Assembly: GCF_021699195.1 (NCBI RefSeq)
Contig: NZ_SSXE01000075.1
Coordinates: forward strand, 1-41,938
Reading direction: 5' to 3'
DNA: 41,938 bases
Source: Nonomuraea sp. MG754425
GTDB lineage: Bacteria > Actinomycetota > Actinomycetes > Streptosporangiales > Streptosporangiaceae
Below, piece after piece: positions 1 to 7,400 of the stretch; within the stretch, counting starts at the first letter, position 1, and each line of letters opens with the position of its first letter. The notes under the pieces are model-generated. The model saw only the letters and a program-made list of their open reading frames with translations, had not been told where the DNA came from and made no database searches. The position numbers and the translations under genes were made by a program.

Positions 1-93
1 CCGCCGATCAGCTCCTGCACGACCTCATCCGCCCCTCCGGCCCGGGTGGCGGGCCGGAGGTGCGGATGAGGTCGTGCAGGAGCTGATCGGCGG
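1..93. repeat. Near-perfect long inverted repeat (foldback) at window start
   Basis: Bases 1-32 are the exact reverse complement of 62-93. After one mismatch (33 against 61) pairing resumes for 34-44 with 50-60, leaving a 5-base loop at 45-49. The arms carry the same stretch of the kinase gene, coding ADQLLHDLIR in both orientations, and differ at a single base. A coding sequence turning back on itself is typical of a contig-end foldback or chimeric read, although a real terminal inversion cannot be excluded from sequence alone. Confidence 0.9.
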
Positions 94-859
94 TGGGCCG
101 CCGGCGCGGGTCCTTGGCCAGGCAGGCGCGCAACAACGCGGCGATCCCCTCGGGGACCCCCGACAGGTCCGGCTCCCCGTTCATGATCCGGTGCATCACC
201 ACCGGCAGCGCCCCGAACCCGAACGCCCCCCGCCCCGTCGCCGCGAACACCATGGTCCCGGCCCAGGCGAACACGTCACTGGCCGGCTGCGGCTCCCCGA
301 GGAACTGCTCCGGGGCCATGAACGCGGGCGTGCCCACCACGCTCGTGCTCACGCTCTGGCTGACGTCGAGCGCCCGCGCGATCCCGAAGTCGATCACCCG
401 TGGCCCGTCGGGCCCGAGCAGCACGTTGCCGGGCTTGAGATCCCGGTGGATCACCCCGGCCTTGTGGATGGCGGCCAGCGCGGTGGCGGTGGCCACGGCC
501 AGCCGCGTCAGCGCCGCCCCGCGCAGCGGCCCTTCCGCGGTGACCTGCCGTTGCAGCGAGGGACCGTCGACGTACTCGCCGACGATGTACGGCCGCCCGT
601 CGGCCTCGCCCACGTCCAGCACCCGGGCCGTGCAGAACTCCGCCACCCGCCGCGCGGAGTCGGCCTCCCGCAGGAAGCGCCGCACGGCCCGCTCGTCCTC
701 GGCGAACCTCGTGTGCAGCAGCTTGACCGCGACCTGCTCCCCGGACGGCGCGACCCCCAGGTAGACGCTGCCCTGCCCGCCTTCCCCCAGGAATCCGGTG
801 AGCCGGTAGGAGCCGATGGAGGGCGGATCACCGGGCCGCGGCGGGCGCACGTCGGGCAT
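8..859 (-). CDS. Serine/threonine protein kinase, 3' end probably artefactual
   Basis: This is a Hanks-type eukaryotic-like kinase that would phosphorylate Ser/Thr of cytosolic partners. Motifs in order are the glycine loop LGEGGQGSV (residues 24-32), VAVK with Lys46, HRDLKPGN (138-145), DFG (157-159) and APE (182-184); the catalytic domain is complete to about residue 265. Family members usually continue into a juxtamembrane linker, a transmembrane helix and a sensor domain. Here the reading frame instead enters the inverted repeat at 1-93 and ends after about 18 odd residues, so the true C-terminus is probably missing. The ATG start at 859 lies 29 bases after the PfkB gene stop on the same strand, suggesting co-transcription. 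The target is unknown. Confidence 0.85.
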   Translation of the reverse strand: MPDVRPPRPGDPPSIGSYRLTGFLGEGGQGSVYLGVAPSGEQVAVKLLHTRFAEDERAVRRFLREADSARRVAEFCTARVLDVGEADGRPYIVGEYVDGPSLQRQVTAEGPLRGAALTRLAVATATALAAIHKAGVIHRDLKPGNVLLGPDGPRVIDFGIARALDVSQSVSTSVVGTPAFMAPEQFLGEPQPASDVFAWAGTMVFAATGRGAFGFGALPVVMHRIMNGEPDLSGVPEGIAALLRACLAKDPRRRPTADQLLHDLIRTSGPPPGPEGRMRSCRS

Positions 860-888
860 CGGGCTCCTCAGCTAGGCGCCGGACGGAC

Positions 889-1782
889 CTAGAACGGCGG
901 CCGCGCACCCAGATGCATGATCGCCTTGGCCGCCAGCCGGCACCCGGACGACAGCGCCTCGGCCGGCGGCTTGCCCTCCAGCCAGTCGGGCAGGAACCCG
1001 GCGCAGAACGCGTCACCCGCGCCCGTGCCGTCGACGATCTTGTCGACGGGGTCGGCGGCCACGTGCACGCTGTCGGGACGGCCGTTGCTGAACCACAGCG
1101 CGCCCTCGGAGTTCATCTTGATCACGACCTGCGGGAACCACGCGGTCAGCACCTTGGCGGCGGCCTCGGCGTCGTCGCGGCCGGTCAGCACCTTCGCCTG
1201 GTCGATGTTGGCGAACAGCAGCTTGGCGCCGTTGGTCCACTCGAGGAACGGCTCGGCGCCGGTGCGGTCGAGCGGCGCGGACGACGCGCAGTCGACCGAG
1301 ATCGACATCCCGGAGCGCCTGGCCATGTCGAGCGCGGCGAGCCCGGCGTCGCGCGAGCCCTCGTTGATCAGCGTGTAGCCCGACAGGTGGAGGTGGCTGC
1401 CCGAAGTGAACAGGTCGCGCGGCAGGTCTTCCGGCGACAGCGCGGCGTTGGCGCCGGGGTCGGAGAGCATCGTGCGCTCGCCCTTGTGGGTGACCAGCAC
1501 CACGCAGGTGCCGGTCGGGCGCTCGGGATCCATGACGAGCCGCGCGTCGACGCCGTAGCCCATCAGCTCCATGTCGCGGTTGCGGCCCGTGATGTCGGCG
1601 CCCCGGCGGCCGATGAAGGCCACCTCCGCGCCCTCGACGGCCAGCCAGGAGGAGATGTTCGCCCCTGAACCACCGCCGTGCATGGTCACGATCGCCGGGG
1701 TGTCGCTCGCTCGGGCGAGCGCATAACGGGCGCGAGCGACCGCGTCGGTCATGAGATCGCCCACCACGACGACCCGCGTCAT
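889..1782 (-). CDS. PfkB-family carbohydrate kinase
   Basis: A 297-residue ribokinase-fold sugar kinase that transfers phosphate from ATP to a sugar or nucleoside. The N-terminal substrate signature is GGGSGANIS (about 36-44). The C-terminal PfkB signature is DGTGAGDAF (about 252-260), whose last Asp is the catalytic base and whose Gly-rich part forms the anion hole. Length is normal for the family. The ATG at 1782 follows an AAGGTGG ribosome site about 10 bases upstream. The gene is divergent from the acyl-CoA synthetase/acetyltransferase gene and is followed by the kinase gene. The sequence does not reveal the sugar; ribokinase-, fructokinase- or adenosine-kinase-like use are all possible. 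Confidence 0.88.
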   Translation of the reverse strand: MTRVVVVGDLMTDAVARARYALARASDTPAIVTMHGGGSGANISSWLAVEGAEVAFIGRRGADITGRNRDMELMGYGVDARLVMDPERPTGTCVVLVTHKGERTMLSDPGANAALSPEDLPRDLFTSGSHLHLSGYTLINEGSRDAGLAALDMARRSGMSISVDCASSAPLDRTGAEPFLEWTNGAKLLFANIDQAKVLTGRDDAEAAAKVLTAWFPQVVIKMNSEGALWFSNGRPDSVHVAADPVDKIVDGTGAGDAFCAGFLPDWLEGKPPAEALSSGCRLAAKAIMHLGARPPF

Positions 1783-1929
1783 GATGTCACCACCTTGCTG
1801 CCTTCAGAACGAGCCTGGCCACGGCAAAACGCCACCGCAAACGTAACAGCTTCCGGGCTGCTCGTGGGGCGTACCCCTGACACCCGGTTGCAGTCGATGC
1901 ACAAGCGTTGCCCAACAGGGCCCCTGGTC

Positions 1930-1963
1930 TTGGCATCTGGGATGCGGGTTTACAGTCGAGACT
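1930..1963 (+). promoter_or_regulatory. Promoter of leaderless patA-like gene
   Basis: TACAGT at 1951-1956 fits the actinobacterial -10 consensus TANNNT and ends 7 bases before the GTG at 1964, so transcription would start on the start codon. No ribosome site lies before the GTG. TTGGCA at 1930-1935 is a possible -35, but its 15-base spacer is short. Confidence 0.5.
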
Positions 1964-4636
1964 GTGGAGGCACAATATCCGGCCCACTGGGAGGCCGATG
2001 TCGTCCTGGCCGACGGTGGCACGGCGCACGTCCGCCCGATCAGGCCGGCCGACGCCGACCGCCTCCGCTCCTTCTACTCGCGGCTGTCCGACGAGTCGAT
2101 CTACTTCCGGTTCTTCGGGCCCCGGCCCCGGCTGTCCGACCGGGAGGTCGAGCGCTTCACCAACGTCGACTACGTCGGCCGGGTCGCGCTGATCGCCACC
2201 ATCGGCGCCGAGATGGTGGCGGTGATCCGCTACGACCGCACCGGCCCGGGCGAGGCCGAGGTGGCCTTCCTGGTCGAGGACGCCCACCAGGGCAGGGGTG
2301 TGGCCTCGGTGCTGCTGGAGCATCTGGCGGCCACGGCGCGCGAGCGCGGCATCGAGCGGTTCGTCGCCGACGTGCTGCCCGCCAACATGCGCATGACGGG
2401 GCTGCTGCGGCAGGCCGGCTACACGGCCCAGAGCCAGTTCGAGGACGGCGTCGTCCGCATGACGCTCGACCTCACCCCCACCGACACCTCCACCGAGGTG
2501 ACGGCCGCGCGCGAGCACCGGGCCGAGTCCCGCTCGATCGCGCGGCTGCTCGCCCCCGGTTCCGTCGCGGTCATCGGCGCCTCGCGCGAGCCCGGCGGCG
2601 TGGGCCAGACCGTGCTGCGCAACCTGCTGGCCGCCGACTTCACCGGCCCCGTCTACCCCGTGCACCGCGAGGCGCGCGCGGTGGCGGGCGTGCGGGCCTA
2701 CCCGAGCGTGGGCGAGATCGACGGCGAGGTCGATCTCGCCGTGGTCGCCGTGCCGGCCGAGGGCGTGCTCGACGTCGTCGAGGAATGCGCGCAGAAGGGC
2801 GTGCACGGGCTGGTCGTGGTCTCCTCCGGGTTCGGCGAGACCGGCGCCGAGGGCAGGGCCAGGCAGGACGAACTGGCCCGCATCGCCCGCTCCTACGGCC
2901 TGCGCGTCGTGGGCCCCAACTGCCTCGGCATCGCCAACACCGACCCGGCCGTCAAGCTCAACGCCACCCTCGCCGCCACCGTGCCCGGCAGGGGGAAGGT
3001 GGGCTTCTTCAGCCAGTCGGGCGCGCTCGGCACGGCGCTGCTGCAGCGGGTGGCGCAGCGCGGCATGGGCATCTCGTCGTTCGTCTCCGCGGGCAACCGG
3101 GCCGACGTCTCGGGCAACGACCTGCTGCAGTACTGGGAGGAGGACGACTCCACCGAGGTGGTCCTGCTCTACCTGGAGTCGCTGGGCAACCCGCGCAAGT
3201 TCACCCGGCTGGCCAGGCGCACCGCGCACAGCAAGCCGGTCGTGGTGGTCAAGAGCGGCGGCACCCCGTCCGGGCATTCGGCGGAGGCGCTCGGGCTGTC
3301 CGACCCGGCGATCAGCTCGCTGTTCGAGCAGGCCGGCCTGATCAGGGTCGACGACCTCATCCAGCTCTTCGACGTGGGGCAGTTGCTCGCCTACCAGCCG
3401 CTGCCCGCCGGCCCGCGGGTGGCGCTCGTGACCAACTCCGACGCGCTCGGCCTGCTGGCGGCGCACGCCTGCCGCGCCGTCGGCCTGGAGCCGCGCGCCC
3501 CGGTCAACCTCGGCCCGGCCGCCGGGCCCGCCGAGTACGGCACGGCGCTGGCGGGCGAGCTGGCCTCCGGCGACGTCGACGCGGCCGTGGTGATCTACAT
3601 GCCGCCGATCCCCGGGCGTACCGAGGAGGTGGCGGCGGAACTGCTGCGGGCGTCGAAGGACTCGGGCAAGCCGGTCGTCACGACGTTCCGCGGGTACCTG
3701 GGCATGCATCCGGCGCTGCGCGTGCCCGGCCCCGACTCCGGGGGTCCGGCGCGCGGCTCCGTCCCGTCGTACGCGGCGCCGGAGGAGGCCGTGCGCGCGC
3801 TCGCGTACGTGGTCCGCTACGCCGCGTGGCGGGCCCGGCCGGCCGCGACGCCGCACGAGCTCGACGGCATCGACACCGCCCGCGCCAGGTCGCTGGTCAG
3901 GCGGGCGCTGTCCGCGGGCGCGCCGGCCGACGCCGAGACCTCCCCTGCCGCCTTCGCCCAGGCCGGGCCGCCGGTCGAGATCGACGCCGCCGAACTGCTG
4001 TCCTGCTACGGCCTGACCGTCTGGCCCGCCACGATCGTGCGCTCGGCGGGCGAGGCGGTGACCGCGGCCGGGCGGCTCGGCTGGCCCGTGGTGGTCAAGG
4101 TGGCCGATCCGGGGGCCTCGCGCCGCGCCGGCACCGTCCGTCTGGGGCTGACGGGGCCCGAGATGGTGCGCCACGCCTACACCGAGTTCGCCGACCTGTT
4201 CGGCGAGGGGGTCGAGCTGGCCGTGCAGCGGATGGCGCCGCAGCCGGCCGTGCCGACCGTCGTCGGCGTGGTGGAGGATCCCGCGTTCGGGCCGATCGTG
4301 TCGTTCGGGCTGGGCGAGGTGACCGCGCGCCTCCTCCAGGACCAGGGCTTCCGGCTCGCGCCGCTGACCCGCGAGGACGCCGCCGCCCTGGTGCGGTCCG
4401 TACGCGCGGCGCCGCTGCTGTTCGGCGAGTACGGCTACCCGCCCGTGGCGGTGGACGCCCTGGAGGACCTCCTCGTACGCGTCGGCCGCCTGGCCCACGA
4501 CCTGCCCGAGGTGGCCCGGCTCGACCTCGACCAGGTGCTCGTGGGGGAGTCGCGGGTCATGGTGCTCGGCGCCCGCGCGATCCTGCGCACCCCGGCGGGG
4601 CCGCGCCTCGACGTCGGGCCCCCGAGGCTGTCCTGA
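1964..4636 (+). CDS. GNAT acetyltransferase fused to ADP-forming acyl-CoA synthetase-like domains (PatA-type)
   Basis: An 890-residue multidomain protein. Residues about 1-165 are a GNAT N-acetyltransferase with the acetyl-CoA pyrophosphate loop HQGRGVA. Residues about 185-300 are a Rossmann CoA-binding domain (SVAVIGASREPGGVG). Next come succinyl-CoA-ligase-like flavodoxin domains (GFFSQSGALGTALL; the loop with SGHSAEALG). The last about 220 residues form an ATP-grasp domain. Proteins of this build acetylate lysines of acyl-CoA synthetases and so control acetate activation. The GNAT-first order matches the inverted arrangement known from Streptomyces PatA rather than Salmonella Pat. Whether the ligase half still makes acyl-CoA or only senses a ligand cannot be read off. 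GTG start chosen from the domain start and the -10 spacing. Confidence 0.88.
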   Translation: MEAQYPAHWEADVVLADGGTAHVRPIRPADADRLRSFYSRLSDESIYFRFFGPRPRLSDREVERFTNVDYVGRVALIATIGAEMVAVIRYDRTGPGEAEVAFLVEDAHQGRGVASVLLEHLAATARERGIERFVADVLPANMRMTGLLRQAGYTAQSQFEDGVVRMTLDLTPTDTSTEVTAAREHRAESRSIARLLAPGSVAVIGASREPGGVGQTVLRNLLAADFTGPVYPVHREARAVAGVRAYPSVGEIDGEVDLAVVAVPAEGVLDVVEECAQKGVHGLVVVSSGFGETGAEGRARQDELARIARSYGLRVVGPNCLGIANTDPAVKLNATLAATVPGRGKVGFFSQSGALGTALLQRVAQRGMGISSFVSAGNRADVSGNDLLQYWEEDDSTEVVLLYLESLGNPRKFTRLARRTAHSKPVVVVKSGGTPSGHSAEALGLSDPAISSLFEQAGLIRVDDLIQLFDVGQLLAYQPLPAGPRVALVTNSDALGLLAAHACRAVGLEPRAPVNLGPAAGPAEYGTALAGELASGDVDAAVVIYMPPIPGRTEEVAAELLRASKDSGKPVVTTFRGYLGMHPALRVPGPDSGGPARGSVPSYAAPEEAVRALAYVVRYAAWRARPAATPHELDGIDTARARSLVRRALSAGAPADAETSPAAFAQAGPPVEIDAAELLSCYGLTVWPATIVRSAGEAVTAAGRLGWPVVVKVADPGASRRAGTVRLGLTGPEMVRHAYTEFADLFGEGVELAVQRMAPQPAVPTVVGVVEDPAFGPIVSFGLGEVTARLLQDQGFRLAPLTREDAAALVRSVRAAPLLFGEYGYPPVAVDALEDLLVRVGRLAHDLPEVARLDLDQVLVGESRVMVLGARAILRTPAGPRLDVGPPRLS

Positions 4637-4698
4637 GCAGGGTGTGCGCTCTGCGCGAATGACCCGGTTCAAGCGCCCACCCTTGCCTGGACAAAAGA

Positions 4699-4715
4699 CG
4701 TTATAGAGCGTTATA
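4699..4715 (+). repeat. CGTTATA direct repeat one helical turn apart
   Basis: CGTTATA occurs at 4699-4705 and again at 4709-4715, a 10-base period, in the 122-base gap before the DUF5998 gene. It is notably A+T-rich for this genome. It could be a regulator site or -35-region DNA; no function is assigned. Confidence 0.4.
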
Positions 4716-4746
4716 TCCGGCTGGTGAGTGCACTGCCCGGTCCTGG

Positions 4747-4758
4747 CAGGATGGAGCC
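4747..4758 (+). promoter_or_regulatory. Putative -10 element, leaderless start of DUF5998 gene
   Basis: CAGGAT at 4747-4752 ends 6 bases before the ATG at 4759. An in-between ATG at 4751 is out of frame. The arrangement matches other leaderless starts in this window, although the first base departs from TANNNT. Confidence 0.4.
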
Positions 4759-5349
4759 ATGAGGGAAACCCGAATCTCAGCCGCGGGCCTGCGTGAAGCG
4801 ATCGAACGCAGCGGCTACTACCCCGACCTCGTCACCGATGCGGTCGAATCCGCGCTGGGCAAGGAGGCGGTGACCGCGTTCGTGGTCCACCACGAGGCGA
4901 CCTTCGATCCCGCCATGGAGGTGCGCCGGCACGTCACCGTCCTGGTGCTCTCGGCGACCCGGCTGCTGGTCTGCCACACCGACGAGCACCCCGCCGTCGA
5001 GGGCGTCTCGGCCTCCCACGCCTCCACCACCACCGAGGCCGTCCGGCTGAGCCGCGTGCAGTCCGTGGCCGTCACCCGGGTCGTGCCCGACCCCGCCGCC
5101 TACGCGCCGGGCGTCCCGCCCACCGAGGTGACGCTCACCATCGGCTGGGGCGCCATCTCCCACGTCGACCTCGAACCGGCCACGTGCGGCGACGAGAACT
5201 GCGAGGCCGACCACGGCTACACGGGCGCCATCACGGCCGACGACCTGTCCCTGCGCGTCAGCGAGGCCGCCGACGGCCCCGAGGCGGTCACCCACGTCCT
5301 GGCCTTCGCCAAGGCCCTGTCCGAGGCCACGGCCCGCGCCGCCTCCTGA
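4759..5349 (+). CDS. DUF5998 family protein
   Basis: A 196-residue conserved actinobacterial protein of unknown function. It begins with a helical segment and then has a beta-rich body (RRHVTVLVLSATRLLVCHTD). A central cysteine cluster CGDENCEADHGY at about residues 150-161 could bind metal. There is no signal peptide or membrane segment. From memory of actinobacterial gene order, this family commonly sits beside the alkaline-phosphatase-fold phosphodiesterase that follows here, separated by 77 bases, which supports the assignment. The role is unknown. Family call good; metal binding is inference. Confidence 0.8.
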   Translation: MRETRISAAGLREAIERSGYYPDLVTDAVESALGKEAVTAFVVHHEATFDPAMEVRRHVTVLVLSATRLLVCHTDEHPAVEGVSASHASTTTEAVRLSRVQSVAVTRVVPDPAAYAPGVPPTEVTLTIGWGAISHVDLEPATCGDENCEADHGYTGAITADDLSLRVSEAADGPEAVTHVLAFAKALSEATARAAS

Positions 5350-5413
5350 CGCGCGCCGTCCCGGCGCCGGCCGGACACGGGCGCGGGTCACGAGGTCCGA
5401 GATCGCCGGAGGT

Positions 5414-5426
5414 TAGACTGAACGGC
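5414..5426 (+). promoter_or_regulatory. Putative -10 element, leaderless start of phosphodiesterase gene
   Basis: TAGACT at 5414-5419 is followed by 7 bases and the ATG at 5427, the leaderless spacing. An AGG at 5410-5412 is too far upstream to be a good ribosome site. Confidence 0.45.
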
Positions 5427-6539
5427 ATGCTGGTGCCGGGATACGGCGGCGGGTCGCTGACTGATCTGCCCGGGTCGCTGCTGGCCGCCCTGGGCCTGCG
5501 CGAGCCCAACGCGCTGGGCCTCCACCCCGCCGAACGCGTCTGCCTGTTCCTGGTCGACGGCCTCGGCGCCGAATCGCTGCGCGCCCACCCCGAGGCCGCG
5601 CCGTTCCTGTCCGGCCTGGCCGCGCGCACCCTCACCGCCGGGTTCCCCGCCACCACCGTCACCAGCCTGTGCTCGCTGGGCACCGGCCTGACGCCGGGCG
5701 AGCACGGCATGGTGGGCCTGATGCTGGCCGTGCCGGGCACCGGCCACCTGTTCAACTGCCTGCGCTGGACCCTGCCGAAGGGGCAGAGCATCGACCCCGA
5801 CGAGTGGCAGCCCGCCCAGACCGTCTACCAGCGCGCCGCCGAGGCCGGCGTCGAGCCCGTGTACGTCGCCCCCGCCGCGTTCGAGGGCACCGGCCTGACC
5901 AGGGCCGTCTACCGTGGGGTGCGCTACGCGCCCGCCGACTCCGTCGACGACCGCGTGGCCCGCGTGCACGAGGCGCTGCGCGCTGGCCGTCCCGCCCACG
6001 TCACCGTCTACTACGGCGACCTCGACGCGGTCGGCCACATGACCGGCTGGGGCAGCGAGGAGTGGCTGCGCCAGTTGGCGATCGTCGACGACATGGCGCG
6101 GCGGCTGGCCGAAGGACTGCCCCCCGGGTCCGCCCTGTACGTCACCGCCGACCACGGCATGGTCAACGCCACCGAGAAGATCGACGCCGAGAGCGTGCCC
6201 GAACTCGCCGAAGGGGTGGCCCTGCTCGGCGGCGAGGCCAGGGCCAGGCACGTGTACACCAGGCCGGGAGCCGCCAAGCAGGTGCTGGAGAGCTGGCGCG
6301 AGAGCCTGCACGGCAAGGCGTGGGTGGTCTCCAGGCAGGAGGCGGTCGAGTCGGGCTGGTTCGGCCCGCGTGTCCGCGACGCCTGGCTCGGGCGCATCGG
6401 CGACGTCGTGGCCGTGCCACACACCGACATCGCCATCACCGCCCCGGTGAAGAGCCCCTTCGAAGCGCTCTTCACCGGTTACCACGGCTCGCTCACGACG
6501 GCCGAACAGCTCGTCCCGCTCCTGGAGGTACGCACGTGA
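5427..6539 (+). CDS. Alkaline phosphatase-superfamily nucleotide pyrophosphatase/phosphodiesterase
   Basis: A 370-residue type I phosphodiesterase/nucleotide pyrophosphatase-fold enzyme. It has the metal-site Asp in FLVDGLGAESL, the nucleophile region FPATTVTSLCSLGTG with its conserved Thr, YYGDLDAVGH (Asp and His metal ligands) and VTADHGMV. These are the expected two-zinc ligands, so hydrolysis of a phosphodiester or nucleotide is likely; the substrate is unknown. No signal peptide is visible, so it is probably cytosolic. The open frame extends further upstream, but the ATG at 5427 is chosen because it starts right at the conserved region and has a leaderless -10. Its TGA overlaps the next gene's GTG by 4 bases, implying coupled translation with the sulfurtransferase. 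Confidence 0.87.
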   Translation: MLVPGYGGGSLTDLPGSLLAALGLREPNALGLHPAERVCLFLVDGLGAESLRAHPEAAPFLSGLAARTLTAGFPATTVTSLCSLGTGLTPGEHGMVGLMLAVPGTGHLFNCLRWTLPKGQSIDPDEWQPAQTVYQRAAEAGVEPVYVAPAAFEGTGLTRAVYRGVRYAPADSVDDRVARVHEALRAGRPAHVTVYYGDLDAVGHMTGWGSEEWLRQLAIVDDMARRLAEGLPPGSALYVTADHGMVNATEKIDAESVPELAEGVALLGGEARARHVYTRPGAAKQVLESWRESLHGKAWVVSRQEAVESGWFGPRVRDAWLGRIGDVVAVPHTDIAITAPVKSPFEALFTGYHGSLTTAEQLVPLLEVRT

Positions 6540-7357
6540 CCAGCCCCTTGATCACCCCTGCCGAGCTGGCCGCGCTCGACGACGTCACCGTGCTCGACGT
6601 GCGCTGGCGGCTCGGCGGCCCGCCCGGGCTGGAGCTCTACCGCGAGGGCCACATCGACGGGGCCGCCTACTGCGACCTCGACGCCGACCTGGCCGCCCCG
6701 CCCGGCCGGGGCGGCCGGCACCCGCTGCCCGACCCCGCGGCGTTCCAGCGCGCCATGCGCCGGCTGGGCGTGCGCGACGGGCGGCCGGTGGTCGTCTACG
6801 ACGACACGGGCGCGATGTCCGCCGCCAGGGCCTGGTGGGCGCTGCGCTACTTCGGCCACCACGACGTGCGCGTGCTCGACGGCGGCCTGCCCGCCTGGGC
6901 CGAGGCGGGCCTGCCGGTCACGAAGGAGATCCCCGAGCCCGCCGCGGGCGACTTCACCGCGCGGCCCGGCGGGATGCCGTCGCTGACCGCCGACGAGGCC
7001 GCCGCACTGGCCGCACGGGGAGTGCTGCTCGACGCGCGGGCGGGCGAGCGGTACCGGGGCGAGGTCGAGCCGGTGGACCCGGTGGCCGGGCACGTGCCCG
7101 GGGCCGTCAACGCCCCCACCACGGAGAACGTCGGACCCGACGGCAGGTTCCACGCCCCTGAGGCGCTCCGCGCCCGCTTCGCCGGGCTGGGGGTGCGTGA
7201 AGGAGCCGAGACGGGGGCCTACTGCGGCTCGGGGGTGACGGCCGCGCACGAGGTGCTGGCCCTGGCGGTGGCCGGCCTGCCCGCCGCCCTGTACGTCGGC
7301 TCCTGGTCCGACTGGATCACCGACCCCTCCCGCCCGATCGCCACCGGCGCACTTTAG
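6536..7357 (+). CDS. Two-domain sulfurtransferase (rhodanese / 3-mercaptopyruvate type)
   Basis: A 273-residue sulfurtransferase with tandem rhodanese domains (about 5-125 and 148-270). The C-terminal domain carries the persulfide cysteine in CGSGVTA (Cys230). The N-terminal domain has lost the equivalent Cys and is structural, as usual. CGSGVTA is closer to 3-mercaptopyruvate/thiosulfate sulfurtransferases of the SseA type than to single-domain rhodaneses. It would transfer sulfane sulfur to cyanide or thiols in the cytosol. The GTG start overlaps the preceding stop in a GTGA arrangement. The convergent CHAT gene begins 43 bases after the stop. Confidence 0.9.
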   Translation: MTSPLITPAELAALDDVTVLDVRWRLGGPPGLELYREGHIDGAAYCDLDADLAAPPGRGGRHPLPDPAAFQRAMRRLGVRDGRPVVVYDDTGAMSAARAWWALRYFGHHDVRVLDGGLPAWAEAGLPVTKEIPEPAAGDFTARPGGMPSLTADEAAALAARGVLLDARAGERYRGEVEPVDPVAGHVPGAVNAPTTENVGPDGRFHAPEALRARFAGLGVREGAETGAYCGSGVTAAHEVLALAVAGLPAALYVGSWSDWITDPSRPIATGAL

Positions 7358-7400
7358 CCGGCGGGCCCCGCCCCGCCCCGCCACGCCGGGCCGGGCCGGG

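Noticed and set aside
1787..4672. A 961-codon minus-strand open frame antisense to the PatA-like gene
   Set aside because: It has no family motif, and the plus strand encodes recognisable GNAT, CoA-binding and ATP-grasp motifs. Long antisense frames are expected at this G+C content.
7358..7400. G+C-rich run between rhodanese and CHAT genes as a terminator
   Set aside because: It is a run of CCCCG and GGCCG units without a defined stem and loop; I could not fix a hairpin with confidence.
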